From Octadecabacter temperatus (GTDB lineage: Bacteria; Pseudomonadota; Alphaproteobacteria; Rhodobacterales; Rhodobacteraceae): a stretch of DNA of 64,000 nt. Below, one piece after another: positions 54,499 through 64,000 of this stretch (position 1 is the first letter of the stretch; each line of letters starts with the position of its first letter). A program made the position numbers and the translations under genes. Location of the stretch: the NCBI RefSeq assembly GCF_001187845.1, contig NZ_CP012160.1:62001-126000 (forward strand), read 5' to 3'. The notes under the pieces are model-generated. The model was not told where the DNA came from and made no database searches. It saw nothing but the letters and a program-made list of their open reading frames with translations.

Positions 54499-55272
54499 AT
54501 GGGACAGCAACGCACATCACTCTTCGAAAAGCTGCTTTCGCGGCGCGCGCGCGCGTTTTGGTCTCGTGCTGCGAACGCAGCCGGAACGACGGACCTGTCC
54601 TCGCTGCGTAACCAACGCAACGAAGCCCGCATTTTACGCCAGAAACTGGATGAGTTGACCTACACCGCCGACAGCCGTTTGGCGTTGCCACGTATTGGGT
54701 CTTCCTCGTTTCCCAAACCAGCAGGAACCGACTGGTCATGGCGCCCGCAACTGTGGCGCGGCGCACTACCGGTTAAAGGCATGTCCTCGGTCGACAGCAA
54801 AACAATGCTGGGTGACGAGGTGACGATTTTTCACGATTGCCAGATTTCCGAGCTGACCCTGCGCCAGCTGCGCAATACGCGCGAAGCAGATTTGGCACCG
54901 TTTGGATTGCGCATGGACGTGTTCCGTTTTGATGGTTCTTTCCTGAGTCTCGTGTTGAATTTACCGCAGACCTCCTGCGAAGGTTTGTTGCGCAGGCATC
55001 TTCTTCGGATGGAAGCGATTGTCGAGGTTGAAAAGCCGCTAGAAATTTTCGCGCGTCTTAACGTGCGTCACGGGCCAAATACCGAACAGATCGTACGCGA
55101 ACTGCCGATGAACGGTGACAATGTGATGGTCGAATTCGACCTGGCTTATACAAAATTGAACGAAAAACGCGTTGAGGCGATGTGGATTGATCTGATCTTT
55201 GAAGGACCAGAGATGAACCAAGTCACGATCCGCGATGTGACATTCTCGCGCCATCCTCGCGCGGAGCTTTAA
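54499..55272 (+). CDS. DUF6478-family protein
   Basis: A 257-residue cytoplasmic protein assigned by recollection to DUF6478. The basic N-terminus (MGQQRTSLFEKLLSRRARAFW) precedes a coiled-coil-like stretch (RNQRNEARILRQKLDEL), then a beta-rich core beginning GTDWSWRPQLWRGAL. Start codons at 54466 and 54445 are also in frame; none has a strong ribosome site, so the N-terminus is provisional. It is followed at 9 bp by a 129-residue gene that I take as its partner. Confidence 0.78.
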   Translation: MGQQRTSLFEKLLSRRARAFWSRAANAAGTTDLSSLRNQRNEARILRQKLDELTYTADSRLALPRIGSSSFPKPAGTDWSWRPQLWRGALPVKGMSSVDSKTMLGDEVTIFHDCQISELTLRQLRNTREADLAPFGLRMDVFRFDGSFLSLVLNLPQTSCEGLLRRHLLRMEAIVEVEKPLEIFARLNVRHGPNTEQIVRELPMNGDNVMVEFDLAYTKLNEKRVEAMWIDLIFEGPEMNQVTIRDVTFSRHPRAEL

Positions 55273-55281
55273 GGGGGCGTT

Positions 55282-55671
55282 ATGTCTGAGAATATTGTGC
55301 TGACAAAACTGCGCCTCGTTGAAGGGGTTTGGCACGGATCGCTGAAACATCATGGTCGCGAAGCGGATTGGAAGCCAAACATCGAGGTGACGCATCTGGA
55401 TTTTCCGGTTGATGGGGTCGTGGTTGAGGAAGACCGTGTTGAAGAAGCATGGCGTGTAAGCGTGCCGATCCCAACGGATCGTATCGCTGACGGTGTGCAA
55501 ACATTTGTTATACGTGACCGCGGCGAAGACCTGCTTTTGGGAAGTTTTTCTATTGTCGCGGGTGATGCGCTTGCAGAAGATATTCGCGCGGAAATGTCAT
55601 TGCTGCGCGCCGAGTTGGATATGCTGAAGAAGGCATTCCGCCGTCATTGCGTTGAAACTGCGAACCACTAG
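55282..55671 (+). CDS. Uncharacterised protein, partner of the DUF6478 gene
   Basis: A 129-residue protein with a beta-rich first half (VLTKLRLVEGVWHGSLKHHG, DGVVVEEDRVEEAWRVSVPI) and a C-terminal coiled coil (LAEDIRAEMSLLRAELDMLKKAFRR; read as consecutive heptads). The layout resembles a lectin-like head with an oligomerisation tail. GGGGGCG precedes ATG 55282. No named family recognised. It ends the ilvD transcript, followed by an intergenic repeat. Confidence 0.78.
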   Translation: MSENIVLTKLRLVEGVWHGSLKHHGREADWKPNIEVTHLDFPVDGVVVEEDRVEEAWRVSVPIPTDRIADGVQTFVIRDRGEDLLLGSFSIVAGDALAEDIRAEMSLLRAELDMLKKAFRRHCVETANH

Positions 55672-55687
55672 GTCAGTTACCTGCGGT

Positions 55688-55752
55688 GGGCGGGCAGGGG
55701 GCTAGCCCCCATCGCTTCGCGATTCCCCCAGGATACTTAAGAAACAAAAGCA
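55688..55752 (+). repeat. Intergenic repeat of the Rhodobacteraceae GC-hairpin type
   Basis: The segment contains GGGGGCTAGCCCCC (55697-55710), then ATCGC-TTC-GCGAT (55711-55723) and CCCCCAGGATACTTAAGAAA. From memory, very similar elements (a G-run/C-run hairpin, then CCCCAGGATA and an A-rich tail) are scattered through genomes of this family, usually after genes. I find only this copy in the window. Confidence 0.6.
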
Positions 55753-55803
55753 GGGGTGACGCGGCGTTTGAGGTGACGTGCGCGTTAACCTTCGTCAGGG
55801 TGA

Positions 55804-57846
<2,043 letters not shown>

Positions 57847-58476
57847 ATGCAACTTGTGTCGGTTAACATTGCCACGCCGGAGCCCATCGTCGCCAAGTCC
57901 GGCCAGAGCGGGATTTTCAAACGGCCTGTGGCACAGGCGGATGTCGGACCACTTGGCCTTGAAGGCGACGCGATTGTGGATGTCAAACACCATGGCGGGC
58001 CGGATCAGGCTGTCTATGCCTATACGCGCGCAGACTACGATTGGTGGGAGGCCGTGCTGGGTCGTGAGATTCCGGCAGGGACGTTTGGTGAAAACCTGAC
58101 GCTGGATCGCTGGCCCGCTGAAGTGATTTGCGTCGGAGATCGCTTGCGGATTGGCGATGTCGTGTTGGAAGTGACCTCGCCGCGTATACCTTGCGTAACG
58201 ATTGAGGCGCGTATGGGGATCAAAGGGTTTGCGAAACAGTTCTTGGAGGCCAGACGTCCGGGACCATATCTGCGCGTGGTTCACGGCGGGACCATCAAAA
58301 CGGGGCAAACAATAGACGTTGAGCCGTTCAAAGGCGCGCGCAAACGGCTGGCGGATTGGCCGGGATTGTTTGGGCCACGATTAAGCAACAAAGCAGAGGT
58401 CGAGAGCTGGCTGAGCGCTCCGGTGCATCACAAGATGCGTGCCGATCTGGAAGCTTCTTTAGGGCAAACCCCTTAA
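57847..58476 (+). CDS. MOSC domain-containing protein (YiiM-like)
   Basis: A 209-residue protein of the molybdenum-cofactor-sulfurase C-terminal type. The MOSC core runs from about GPLGLEGDAIVDVKHHGGPD with YTRADYDWWEAVLG, GTFGENLTLDRWP, and the active-site Cys in SPRIPCVTIEARM. YiiM-like members reduce N-hydroxylated purines. Its ATG abuts the FadH-like stop and the two are presumably coexpressed. Confidence 0.93.
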   Translation: MQLVSVNIATPEPIVAKSGQSGIFKRPVAQADVGPLGLEGDAIVDVKHHGGPDQAVYAYTRADYDWWEAVLGREIPAGTFGENLTLDRWPAEVICVGDRLRIGDVVLEVTSPRIPCVTIEARMGIKGFAKQFLEARRPGPYLRVVHGGTIKTGQTIDVEPFKGARKRLADWPGLFGPRLSNKAEVESWLSAPVHHKMRADLEASLGQTP

Positions 58477-58646
58477 AACGCAGGGCGCGCGCGCCAAAAG
58501 CGCCTCACAAAAACGCAGCGTTTCCCTGTTTCCTGCCTCGCAACAGTCCTGCCATTACCCTGCAATTGTCAGGCCCGCGCCCCAGTGCTGCCCCTTTTCG
58601 CCGCGATACAAATCCTCGAACAAGAGACGCTATCTAAGGATCGAGT

Positions 58647-59552
58647 ATGGATCGCCTTACTGAAATGGAAGCCTTTGCCACTGTTGTGGATCAAGGTGGA
58701 TTTACCGACGCAGCCAAGAAGATGGGGATTTCAAAATCCGCTGTCTCCAAGCATGTTTCTTCGCTTGAGGCGCGCCTAGGTGCACGTCTTTTGAACCGCA
58801 CGACACGCCGTGTTAGCCCAACTGAAATTGGCCTTGCCTATTATGACCGCGCTCGCCGTGTTCTGAATGATGCTGGCGAAGCTGATGCGCTTGTGACGTC
58901 AATGCAATCTGCGCCATCAGGGCTGCTGCGTATCTCTGTGGCAACGGACTTCGGTGTGAACCACCTTTCCCCAGTTCTTGGCGATTTCCTTAGCGAGTTC
59001 TCTGACATCACGGTCAACATGGTTCTGAACAATCGCTACGTTGAACTGATTTCTGAAGGCTTCGATATGGCGATCCGCATCGGTGAGCTGGAAGACAGCA
59101 CATTGCGTGCCCGTAAGTTGACTGAAACGTCGCGCCGTATGGTTGCCGCACCAGGTTACTTTGAACAGTACGGTCGCCCTGAAAAGATCGACGATCTGAA
59201 CGAGCACAAGCTGCTTCACTATTCCAACCAAGCGAACTCCGCTGTTTGGAAACTGACAGCGCCATCCGGTGAAAAGCGCCAAGTGCGCACCGCGGGTTGG
59301 TTGACGGTTAACGACGGCCAGTCCCTGCTGAACGCAGCGATCTCCGGTCTTGGCATCGCTTACCTTCCGTCCTTCCTCTATGCGGATGCGCTGGAAAAAG
59401 GTCTGGTTGAAGAAGCGATCCCTGATCTTCCGGTCGAAACCCAAGGCATCTACGCGGTCTACCCTCCGGGCCGCTTTACCCAGCCAAAAGTTCGCGCATT
59501 CATTGATTTTCTTGTGAATTCATTTGCCGAAAAGGGTCCAGACGTCTGGTAA
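58647..59552 (+). CDS. LysR-family transcriptional regulator
   Basis: A 301-residue regulator with helix-turn-helix at about 8-66 (GGFTDAAKKMGISKSAVSKHV) and a substrate-binding effector domain. AAGGA lies 7 bp before ATG 58647. The target is not obvious since the adjacent genes are convergent or upstream in the same direction; it may act elsewhere or on the FadH/MOSC genes. A strong terminator follows. Confidence 0.95.
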   Translation: MDRLTEMEAFATVVDQGGFTDAAKKMGISKSAVSKHVSSLEARLGARLLNRTTRRVSPTEIGLAYYDRARRVLNDAGEADALVTSMQSAPSGLLRISVATDFGVNHLSPVLGDFLSEFSDITVNMVLNNRYVELISEGFDMAIRIGELEDSTLRARKLTETSRRMVAAPGYFEQYGRPEKIDDLNEHKLLHYSNQANSAVWKLTAPSGEKRQVRTAGWLTVNDGQSLLNAAISGLGIAYLPSFLYADALEKGLVEEAIPDLPVETQGIYAVYPPGRFTQPKVRAFIDFLVNSFAEKGPDVW

Positions 59553-59590
59553 CCCCACCAAGTTTCCCAAAGGGTGCAACACCCTCACTC

Positions 59591-59624
59591 AACGCAGCGT
59601 CCTTCGGGATCGTTGCGTTTTTTT
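59591..59624. terminator. Terminator between lysR and ompA-like genes
   Basis: CGCAGCG-TCC, loop TTCG, GGATCGTTGCG with a small bulge and one wobble, followed by TTTTTTT on the plus strand. It lies 38 bp after the lysR stop and 16 bp beyond the end of the leftward ompA-like gene. Confidence 0.8.
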
Positions 59625-59639
59625 GTTCCGATAGCTGCG

Positions 59640-60578
59640 CTACTCAGTCGACGTAACAATTACTTCAACGCGCCGATTTGCCTCACGGCCTTCCTCGGTC
59701 AGGTTCGTCGCGACTGGTGAAAGATACCCCATGCCTTCTGCTTCAAGTTGGCGACGCGGAATATCGTAGCTCGTGACAAGTCTCTCCAAAACGGACCCAG
59801 CACGACGCTTAGAAAGCGCAATATTACCATCAAGCGAACCCACAGAATCCGTGTGACCAACCAGCGCCACGGTGCGTTCTGGGTTCGCAACAAGGTATTC
59901 AGCAAGGTCATCTAGCGTCGCGAAAGTGGCATCGCCAAGTTGCGCCGAACCCGTTTGAAACGCGAGGTCAGAAAGCACGAAATACCCGACCGCCTCGAGC
60001 GTTTGCGCAAGATCCCCTGTGATCGTCGGGGTCGAAATTGCGCGTGCTGCCGGCGCGTCCGCACTGGCAACAGGTCCAGAAACCGCAGCACCGACACGTA
60101 TAACCTGAACGAAGCCGGCGCTTGAGGACCGACTTGCAAGAATGCTTAGCAATTCGGTGTTTCCATCAACCACTCGTTGGGTTGCAACGAAACGATAGTC
60201 GCCAAGGTCTACATGCATCGCGGGGGCAGGCAGCACGGGTGTCGCGAACCGAAAATCAAAGCCACCGCACGCGTCATCAGTACAGGTGAACAGTTCCTCA
60301 AAACCCGCTTCTGAGAGCTGGTCCATCAACGGCTGCAACAACTGCAAAGTCGTCAGCCCGGGCGCTTCAATCCGCCAAGCCTGTTTGCGCACTTCCCCAG
60401 TTCCCGTCAAAATGGGCAGCCCTTCCGGAGTCCAAGGGCCGGTTGGCATCGCATAGCTGTCCAGACCAGCAAGGTCCTCACGCTCAAGCGTTGCGTTGCT
60501 TGGCATGTCCAGCGTCACAGCAGCAGCCTGATCGGCGGAAACCGTAGCGGCAATAAGGAGGGCGAAAAATCGGGTCAT
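59640..60578 (-). CDS. OmpA-family protein
   Basis: A 312-residue exported protein (signal peptide MTRFFALLIAATVSADQAAA). The C-terminal OmpA peptidoglycan-binding domain at about 195-310 holds DSVGSLDGNIALSKRRAGSV and IEVIVTSTE; the N-terminal half (DMPSNATLEREDLAGLDSYA onward) is not an OmpA barrel, so this is a periplasmic OmpA-domain protein. The start overlaps the AhpD-like gene stop (ATGA). It ends the leftward cinA-GNAT-ahpD-ompA chain. Confidence 0.94.
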   Translation of the reverse strand: MTRFFALLIAATVSADQAAAVTLDMPSNATLEREDLAGLDSYAMPTGPWTPEGLPILTGTGEVRKQAWRIEAPGLTTLQLLQPLMDQLSEAGFEELFTCTDDACGGFDFRFATPVLPAPAMHVDLGDYRFVATQRVVDGNTELLSILASRSSSAGFVQVIRVGAAVSGPVASADAPAARAISTPTITGDLAQTLEAVGYFVLSDLAFQTGSAQLGDATFATLDDLAEYLVANPERTVALVGHTDSVGSLDGNIALSKRRAGSVLERLVTSYDIPRRQLEAEGMGYLSPVATNLTEEGREANRRVEVIVTSTE

Positions 60579-61144
60579 CGGTTTTGTGAATGGTACTCAT
60601 CGTTAGGGCGCATGTCCGTGGCAGATGCCATGCGGTTTGTCATATTGAAGAACCCAGTTACAGACGCGATGTCCCAGATATCGTGGTCGCTGAACCCAGC
60701 GTCACGCAAGGACTGACGGTCTTCTTCGCTTGTTTCTGCACTGGCCTTCGTCACCTTTTCCGCGAAGGACAGCATCGCAGTCTGGCGCGCATCAAGGTCT
60801 GCTACCCGCCAGTTCATCACCAACATTTCCCCAAGCTTCGGGTCGCCGGACAATGCACGTACTGCTTGGCCGTGCGCGGTCAGGCAGTAAAAACATTTGT
60901 TGATGGATGACACGACCACCGCGATCATCTCGCGTTCAAGTTTTGACAGGCCAGAATCCGCGAGCATTAGATCGTTGTACATCGCAGAAAACGCATCGAG
61001 CTTGGCAGGGTCAAACGCATAGGCCCGCAGCACATTTGGCACGAACCCGAGTTTGTCGTCACAAACGCTAAAGTACTTTTCGATGTGCTCGGGCTGCGGC
61101 TCAGCTTGCGGTAGGTTAAGGGCAGTTGGTAATTCTTGTGTCAT
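60575..61144 (-). CDS. Peroxidase-related (AhpD-like) protein
   Basis: A 189-residue carboxymuconolactone decarboxylase-family protein with the AhpD active-site motif: Cys84 and Cys87 (KCFYCLTAHG) and His91. Such proteins act as alkylhydroperoxidase partners or antioxidants. AhpD activity is family inference. It lies between the GNAT gene (adjacent) and the OmpA-domain gene (4-bp overlap), all leftward. Confidence 0.93.
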   Translation of the reverse strand: MTQELPTALNLPQAEPQPEHIEKYFSVCDDKLGFVPNVLRAYAFDPAKLDAFSAMYNDLMLADSGLSKLEREMIAVVVSSINKCFYCLTAHGQAVRALSGDPKLGEMLVMNWRVADLDARQTAMLSFAEKVTKASAETSEEDRQSLRDAGFSDHDIWDIASVTGFFNMTNRMASATDMRPNDEYHSQNR

Positions 61145-61864
61145 CTAGGCCTCCGGCTTGATGCGGTAATGGTATCCTCCCACGGGTGTCATCCCGATGG
61201 AAGTGTAGAGCGCATTTGCCCCAACATTGGCACGCGTCACCAGTAGCGCAACAGTGTCTGCGCCCTGCTCTTTGGTCCAGAACGACATAGCGGTGAGCAT
61301 ATGACGCCCCAAACCCTGTCGGCGAAACGCAGCAGCCGTTTCGATGGCGTGGAACATCGCGGTTCCATTGTGGATCGCAGCAAATGCAGCGCCTGCAGGT
61401 GTATCGTTCAGTCGACCAAGGACGGTGGTTTTTGGGCCGCTTACACGGTCCATTATCGCAAGGCGCGCGGCATCAATACCACCTTCCACCCAAATCTCCG
61501 TTTGAGCAGCCAGCGGGGGCCATACTTCAAAGCAGGTCACGGCGGGTGGGCGCTGTGACGCGAGTAATTCTGTTGGGGCGGTGTAATAGTTCACCGGATC
61601 TTTGATGATGTAGCCATCGCGTTCTAGCACCGCATCGAGTTTGTCTTCGCCTGTACGAACCATAAACAACGGGGTTTGCCCCATTTCACGCATAGCTTCT
61701 TCAGCATGGGCGTAGCCGTCAAGCTTGGCATTGTCGCGCGCTGTCGCGGCACTAACACGGCTTCCTCCGCCAGCGCCCGCGCGAATTGTCCAACCCTCAA
61801 CCTCGCGCAACGACTTAGCGGGCCAAGTTGCGTCAATCAGAGAGGTGAGCGTTTGCGGTGTCAT
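61145..61864 (-). CDS. GNAT-family N-acetyltransferase
   Basis: A 239-residue acetyltransferase whose C-terminal GNAT fold is marked by the acetyl-CoA loop TAAAFRRQGLGRHMLTAM near residues 180-197, with NVGANALYTSIGMTPVGGYHY at the end. The N-terminal 100 residues are a second, degenerate GNAT-like half. Substrate unknown. The start overlaps the CinA stop by 4 bp. Confidence 0.9.
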   Translation of the reverse strand: MTPQTLTSLIDATWPAKSLREVEGWTIRAGAGGGSRVSAATARDNAKLDGYAHAEEAMREMGQTPLFMVRTGEDKLDAVLERDGYIIKDPVNYYTAPTELLASQRPPAVTCFEVWPPLAAQTEIWVEGGIDAARLAIMDRVSGPKTTVLGRLNDTPAGAAFAAIHNGTAMFHAIETAAAFRRQGLGRHMLTAMSFWTKEQGADTVALLVTRANVGANALYTSIGMTPVGGYHYRIKPEA

Positions 61865-62583
61865 ACGGGGAATGCCGCTTTCAGCTTCGACATTGCGGAC
61901 GCAATTATCGCTGGGTCTTGTCCACGGATCACAATGTTTGCGCCGTACTTTCCGTCTTTTTGGAAGGGATATGAACCGATAGATAGGTCCGAAAACTCAT
62001 CTGCCAATTTGCCCAACGGTCCCGCGATATCCCCTTCGCCGCGATCAATACGCAAGGTCTCAGAGATCAGTGGTGCGCCGCCTGTAAGTGTCGGAAGGAC
62101 GGTGGCGACCATCGCCTGAAACACAGACGGCACGCCAGCCATCACATGAACGTTTCGTACCGTGAACCCCGGTGCAATGCTCACGGGATTGTCGATCAGT
62201 GTTGCACTGTCTGGAATGCGCGCCATACGCAAACGCGCATCGTTCATCTCATGTCCGTTTTTGTCGTAATGTGCCTGCAGTAGCGCCCGCGCGTCGTCGC
62301 GCACATCGATATGATCATCAAACGCCGCTGCGATGCAATCCGCTGTAATGTCATCATGGGTCGGTCCAATACCGCCGGATGTGAACACAGTATCAAATGC
62401 GGCGCTAAGCGATTTCACGGCGGCAATAATCGCTGGCGCATCGTCACTCACAAAACGGACCTCAACGAGGTCAATTCCCGCTTCTGTAAGCTGTCCCGCA
62501 AGATGATACATATTCGCATCGCGCGTGCGTCCTGAGAGGATTTCGTCGCCGATAACGAGCATCGCGGCAGTTGGATTGGGCAT
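61861..62583 (-). CDS. Molybdopterin-binding domain protein (CinA N-terminal type)
   Basis: A 240-residue protein with a single MoCF_biosynth domain: AMLVIGDEILSGRTRDAN near residues 8-25 and TSGGIGPTHDDIT around 70-85. It lacks the C-terminal nicotinamide-mononucleotide deamidase domain of full CinA, as is common in alphaproteobacteria. AGGAG precedes ATG 62583. It heads the leftward four-gene chain and is divergent from sfsA across about 40 bp. Confidence 0.94.
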   Translation of the reverse strand: MPNPTAAMLVIGDEILSGRTRDANMYHLAGQLTEAGIDLVEVRFVSDDAPAIIAAVKSLSAAFDTVFTSGGIGPTHDDITADCIAAAFDDHIDVRDDARALLQAHYDKNGHEMNDARLRMARIPDSATLIDNPVSIAPGFTVRNVHVMAGVPSVFQAMVATVLPTLTGGAPLISETLRIDRGEGDIAGPLGKLADEFSDLSIGSYPFQKDGKYGANIVIRGQDPAIIASAMSKLKAAFPV

Positions 62584-62623
62584 ACGGGTTCTCCTGCTTT
62601 CTTGAATGGTATAAATGCGCCCC

Positions 62624-63319
62624 ATGCGCTTTGCCACTCCCCTTGTTTCCGCCCGTCTAATCCGTCGCTACATGCGTTTCCTGTCTGATATGGAACTAGA
62701 AGACGGCAGCGTTGTGAAGGCCCACTGCCCCAACCCCGGTTCAATGATGGGATTGAAGGACGAAGGCATACGCGTCTGGATTGAGGGCAACGATGATCCC
62801 AAGAAAAAACTCGACTGGGGCTGGCGCTTGATTGAGCTAGATGATGCATTTGTTGGGATCGACACGGGGGCCGCAAATGGCATCGTCGCGGAAGCATTGT
62901 CGAACGGCATCGCGGACCTTGGCGAGTACGAAACGATCCGCCCAGAAGTAAAATACCGCGAGAAAAGCCGAGTGGATTTCTTGCTAAGCGCAGAGGGGCG
63001 GCGCGATTGCTACCTTGAGGTCAAGTCAGTGACCTTATCACGCGAAACAGGGCTGGCTGAATTTCCTGACAGCGTAACTGCACGCGGGGCCAAGCATCTT
63101 GGGGATCTGGCTGCGATGGTCGAACAAGGGCACCGCGCGGTGCTGCTGTTCTTGGTCCAACGCACGGATTGCACGCATGTGACGCTTGCCGCCGATCTGG
63201 ACCCAACCTACGCCGCCGCGTTCAAATCCGCATTGGCTGCGGGGGTAGAGGTGATGTGTTTTGACTGCACTATATCTCCAGAAGGAATATCACTGGCGAA
63301 CCGTTTGCCATTTGGCTGA
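62624..63319 (+). CDS. sfsA: DNA/RNA nuclease SfsA
   Basis: A 231-residue protein of the SfsA family, with the signature segments KAHCPNPGSMMGL, DDAFVGIDTGAANGIV and RVDFLLSAEGRRDCYLEVKSV (the PD-ExK-type core), FPDSVTARGAKHL. An ATG 9 bp earlier (62615) is also in frame. Neither start has a ribosome site; a TATAAAT box (62610) lies about 8-14 bp before them, so the message may be leaderless. Sugar-fermentation phenotypes are known in E. coli. Confidence 0.94.
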   Translation: MRFATPLVSARLIRRYMRFLSDMELEDGSVVKAHCPNPGSMMGLKDEGIRVWIEGNDDPKKKLDWGWRLIELDDAFVGIDTGAANGIVAEALSNGIADLGEYETIRPEVKYREKSRVDFLLSAEGRRDCYLEVKSVTLSRETGLAEFPDSVTARGAKHLGDLAAMVEQGHRAVLLFLVQRTDCTHVTLAADLDPTYAAAFKSALAAGVEVMCFDCTISPEGISLANRLPFG

Positions 63320-63418
63320 ACAGGCCTTCGACGATCGTTTTTTGACCAAGATGAAGCAAGGGGTTTAGAAACGTGGATGTTTGTCCTATTTGGAACATAA
63401 GCAAGAAGGATAATCGGT

Positions 63419-64000
63419 TTGAATAGTTCAAAAGCACGGCTGACCAAAGATGGTATTCGTCTCTATGACGTTGCTGAATTTGATGGAATGCGAAACGCAG
63501 GCCGTTTGGCCGCCGAAATTCTGGATCGCATCGCTGAACACGTGACACCGGGTCAGTCCACCGGTGAACTTGATCGCTTGATCACGCAATGGGTCGACGA
63601 GGCCGGCGCGACGTCCGCAACGATCGGCTATAAAGGGTACCAACACGCGAGCTGTATCAGCGTGAACCACGTCGTTTGCCACGGCATCCCGGGTGAAAAG
63701 GCGCTGAAGTCCGGCGATATCATCAACATCGATGTTACCGTAATTGTGGACGGTTGGTTCGGCGATACGAGCCGGATGTACGTTGCAGGTGGCAAACCGA
63801 GCGTTAAGGCGAAGCGGCTAATCGACGTGACCCATGATGCGCTAATGCGGTCTATCGAGGTGGCGAAACCGGGCAATACATTCGGCGACATCGGCCACGC
63901 GATCCAAACCTATGTTGAAGCACAGCGTATGTCTGTCGTACGCGATTTTTGTGGCCACGGCCTTGGGCTTGTTTTCCACGCACCACCCAATGTGCTTCAT
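63419..64000 (+). CDS. map: Methionine aminopeptidase type I (cut by window edge)
   Basis: The first 194 codons of a protein that normally has about 260-270. It begins with TTG at 63419, preceded by AAGGA with about 8-bp spacing; there is no closer ATG in frame before residue 24. Visible metal-binding and catalytic residues are in NHVVCHGIPG, INIDVTVIVDG, FGDTSRMYVA and FCGHGLG. The window ends within the catalytic segment, just after GHGLGLVFHAPPNVLH. Confidence 0.95.
   Translation, partial: MNSSKARLTKDGIRLYDVAEFDGMRNAGRLAAEILDRIAEHVTPGQSTGELDRLITQWVDEAGATSATIGYKGYQHASCISVNHVVCHGIPGEKALKSGDIINIDVTVIVDGWFGDTSRMYVAGGKPSVKAKRLIDVTHDALMRSIEVAKPGNTFGDIGHAIQTYVEAQRMSVVRDFCGHGLGLVFHAPPNVLH

Noticed and set aside
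58484..58523. GGCGCGCGCGCC and AAACGCAGCGTTT between the MOSC and LysR genes
   Set aside because: Short palindromes in GC-rich and A-rich context; neither forms a useful RNA hairpin (loop of one base in the second) and no known site matches.

Overview
The window reads as a stretch of chromosome from an alphaproteobacterium of the Rhodobacteraceae (Roseobacter group; Octadecabacter, Loktanella or Yoonia-like organisms are plausible, but genus cannot be fixed from sequence alone). Supporting points are mid-50s GC by eye, lineage-typical gene order (leuC-small protein-leuD, rsfS-rlmH-gpmI-envC-ctpA-rppH), DUF2794, MbfA behind an Irr-type iron control element, a Hint-domain surface protein, and a G-rich/C-rich intergenic hairpin of the kind I remember as common in this family. 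I see no rRNA or tRNA genes, no phage or insertion sequence, and no CRISPR array. Coding density is very high and many gene pairs overlap by ATGA or TAATG.

Layout. 1-2.0 kb: a leftward pair encoding a Hint-domain choice-of-anchor L protein and a partial partner cut by the window edge. 2.3-7.1 kb: dapE, rnr and a lytic transglycosylase, rightward. 7.1-14.6 kb: a long leftward housekeeping run (mscS, rsfS, rlmH, gpmI, envC-like, ctpA, rppH, small periplasmic protein). 14.7-22.7 kb: the leucine locus leuC-(small protein)-leuD-(membrane protein)-(EEP hydrolase)-leuB, interrupted by a divergent epimerase/LysR pair. 22.8-30.4 kb: transporters (EamA, MFS, iron ABC pieces), an FAD oxidoreductase and asd. 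30.5-33.6 kb: an Hpt-like small protein, leucyl aminopeptidase, NlpC/P60 protein and DUF2794. 33.7-42.7 kb: glutathione-dependent formaldehyde oxidation (frmA at 34 kb, fghA at 39 kb) separated by a TetR/iron block, then small metabolic enzymes. 42.7-51.9 kb: MFS transporter, zapE, LysM protein, two rhodanese-like periplasmic proteins, folC, accD, CPBP protease and ACT protein. 52-58.5 kb: ilvD, a lipoprotein, a DUF6478 pair, an FadH-like reductase and a MOSC protein. 58.6-64 kb: LysR, OmpA/AhpD/GNAT/CinA operon, sfsA and the start of map.

Functionally, branched-chain amino acid synthesis (leuCDB, ilvD), lysine/threonine precursors (dapE, asd), envelope maintenance (transglycosylase, EnvC-like, CtpA, NlpC, OmpA, LysM) and ribosome maturation (RsfS, RlmH, RNase R) dominate. 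The accessory signals most worth a second look are regulatory: a perfect inverted repeat that captures the Shine-Dalgarno of frmA; three copies of a TetR-type operator flanking an easily missed 58-residue secreted peptide; an Irr iron control element on mbfA; an inverted repeat straddling the -35 box of a promoter feeding two active-site-less rhodanese-like proteins; and a hairpin-rich leader before leuC.
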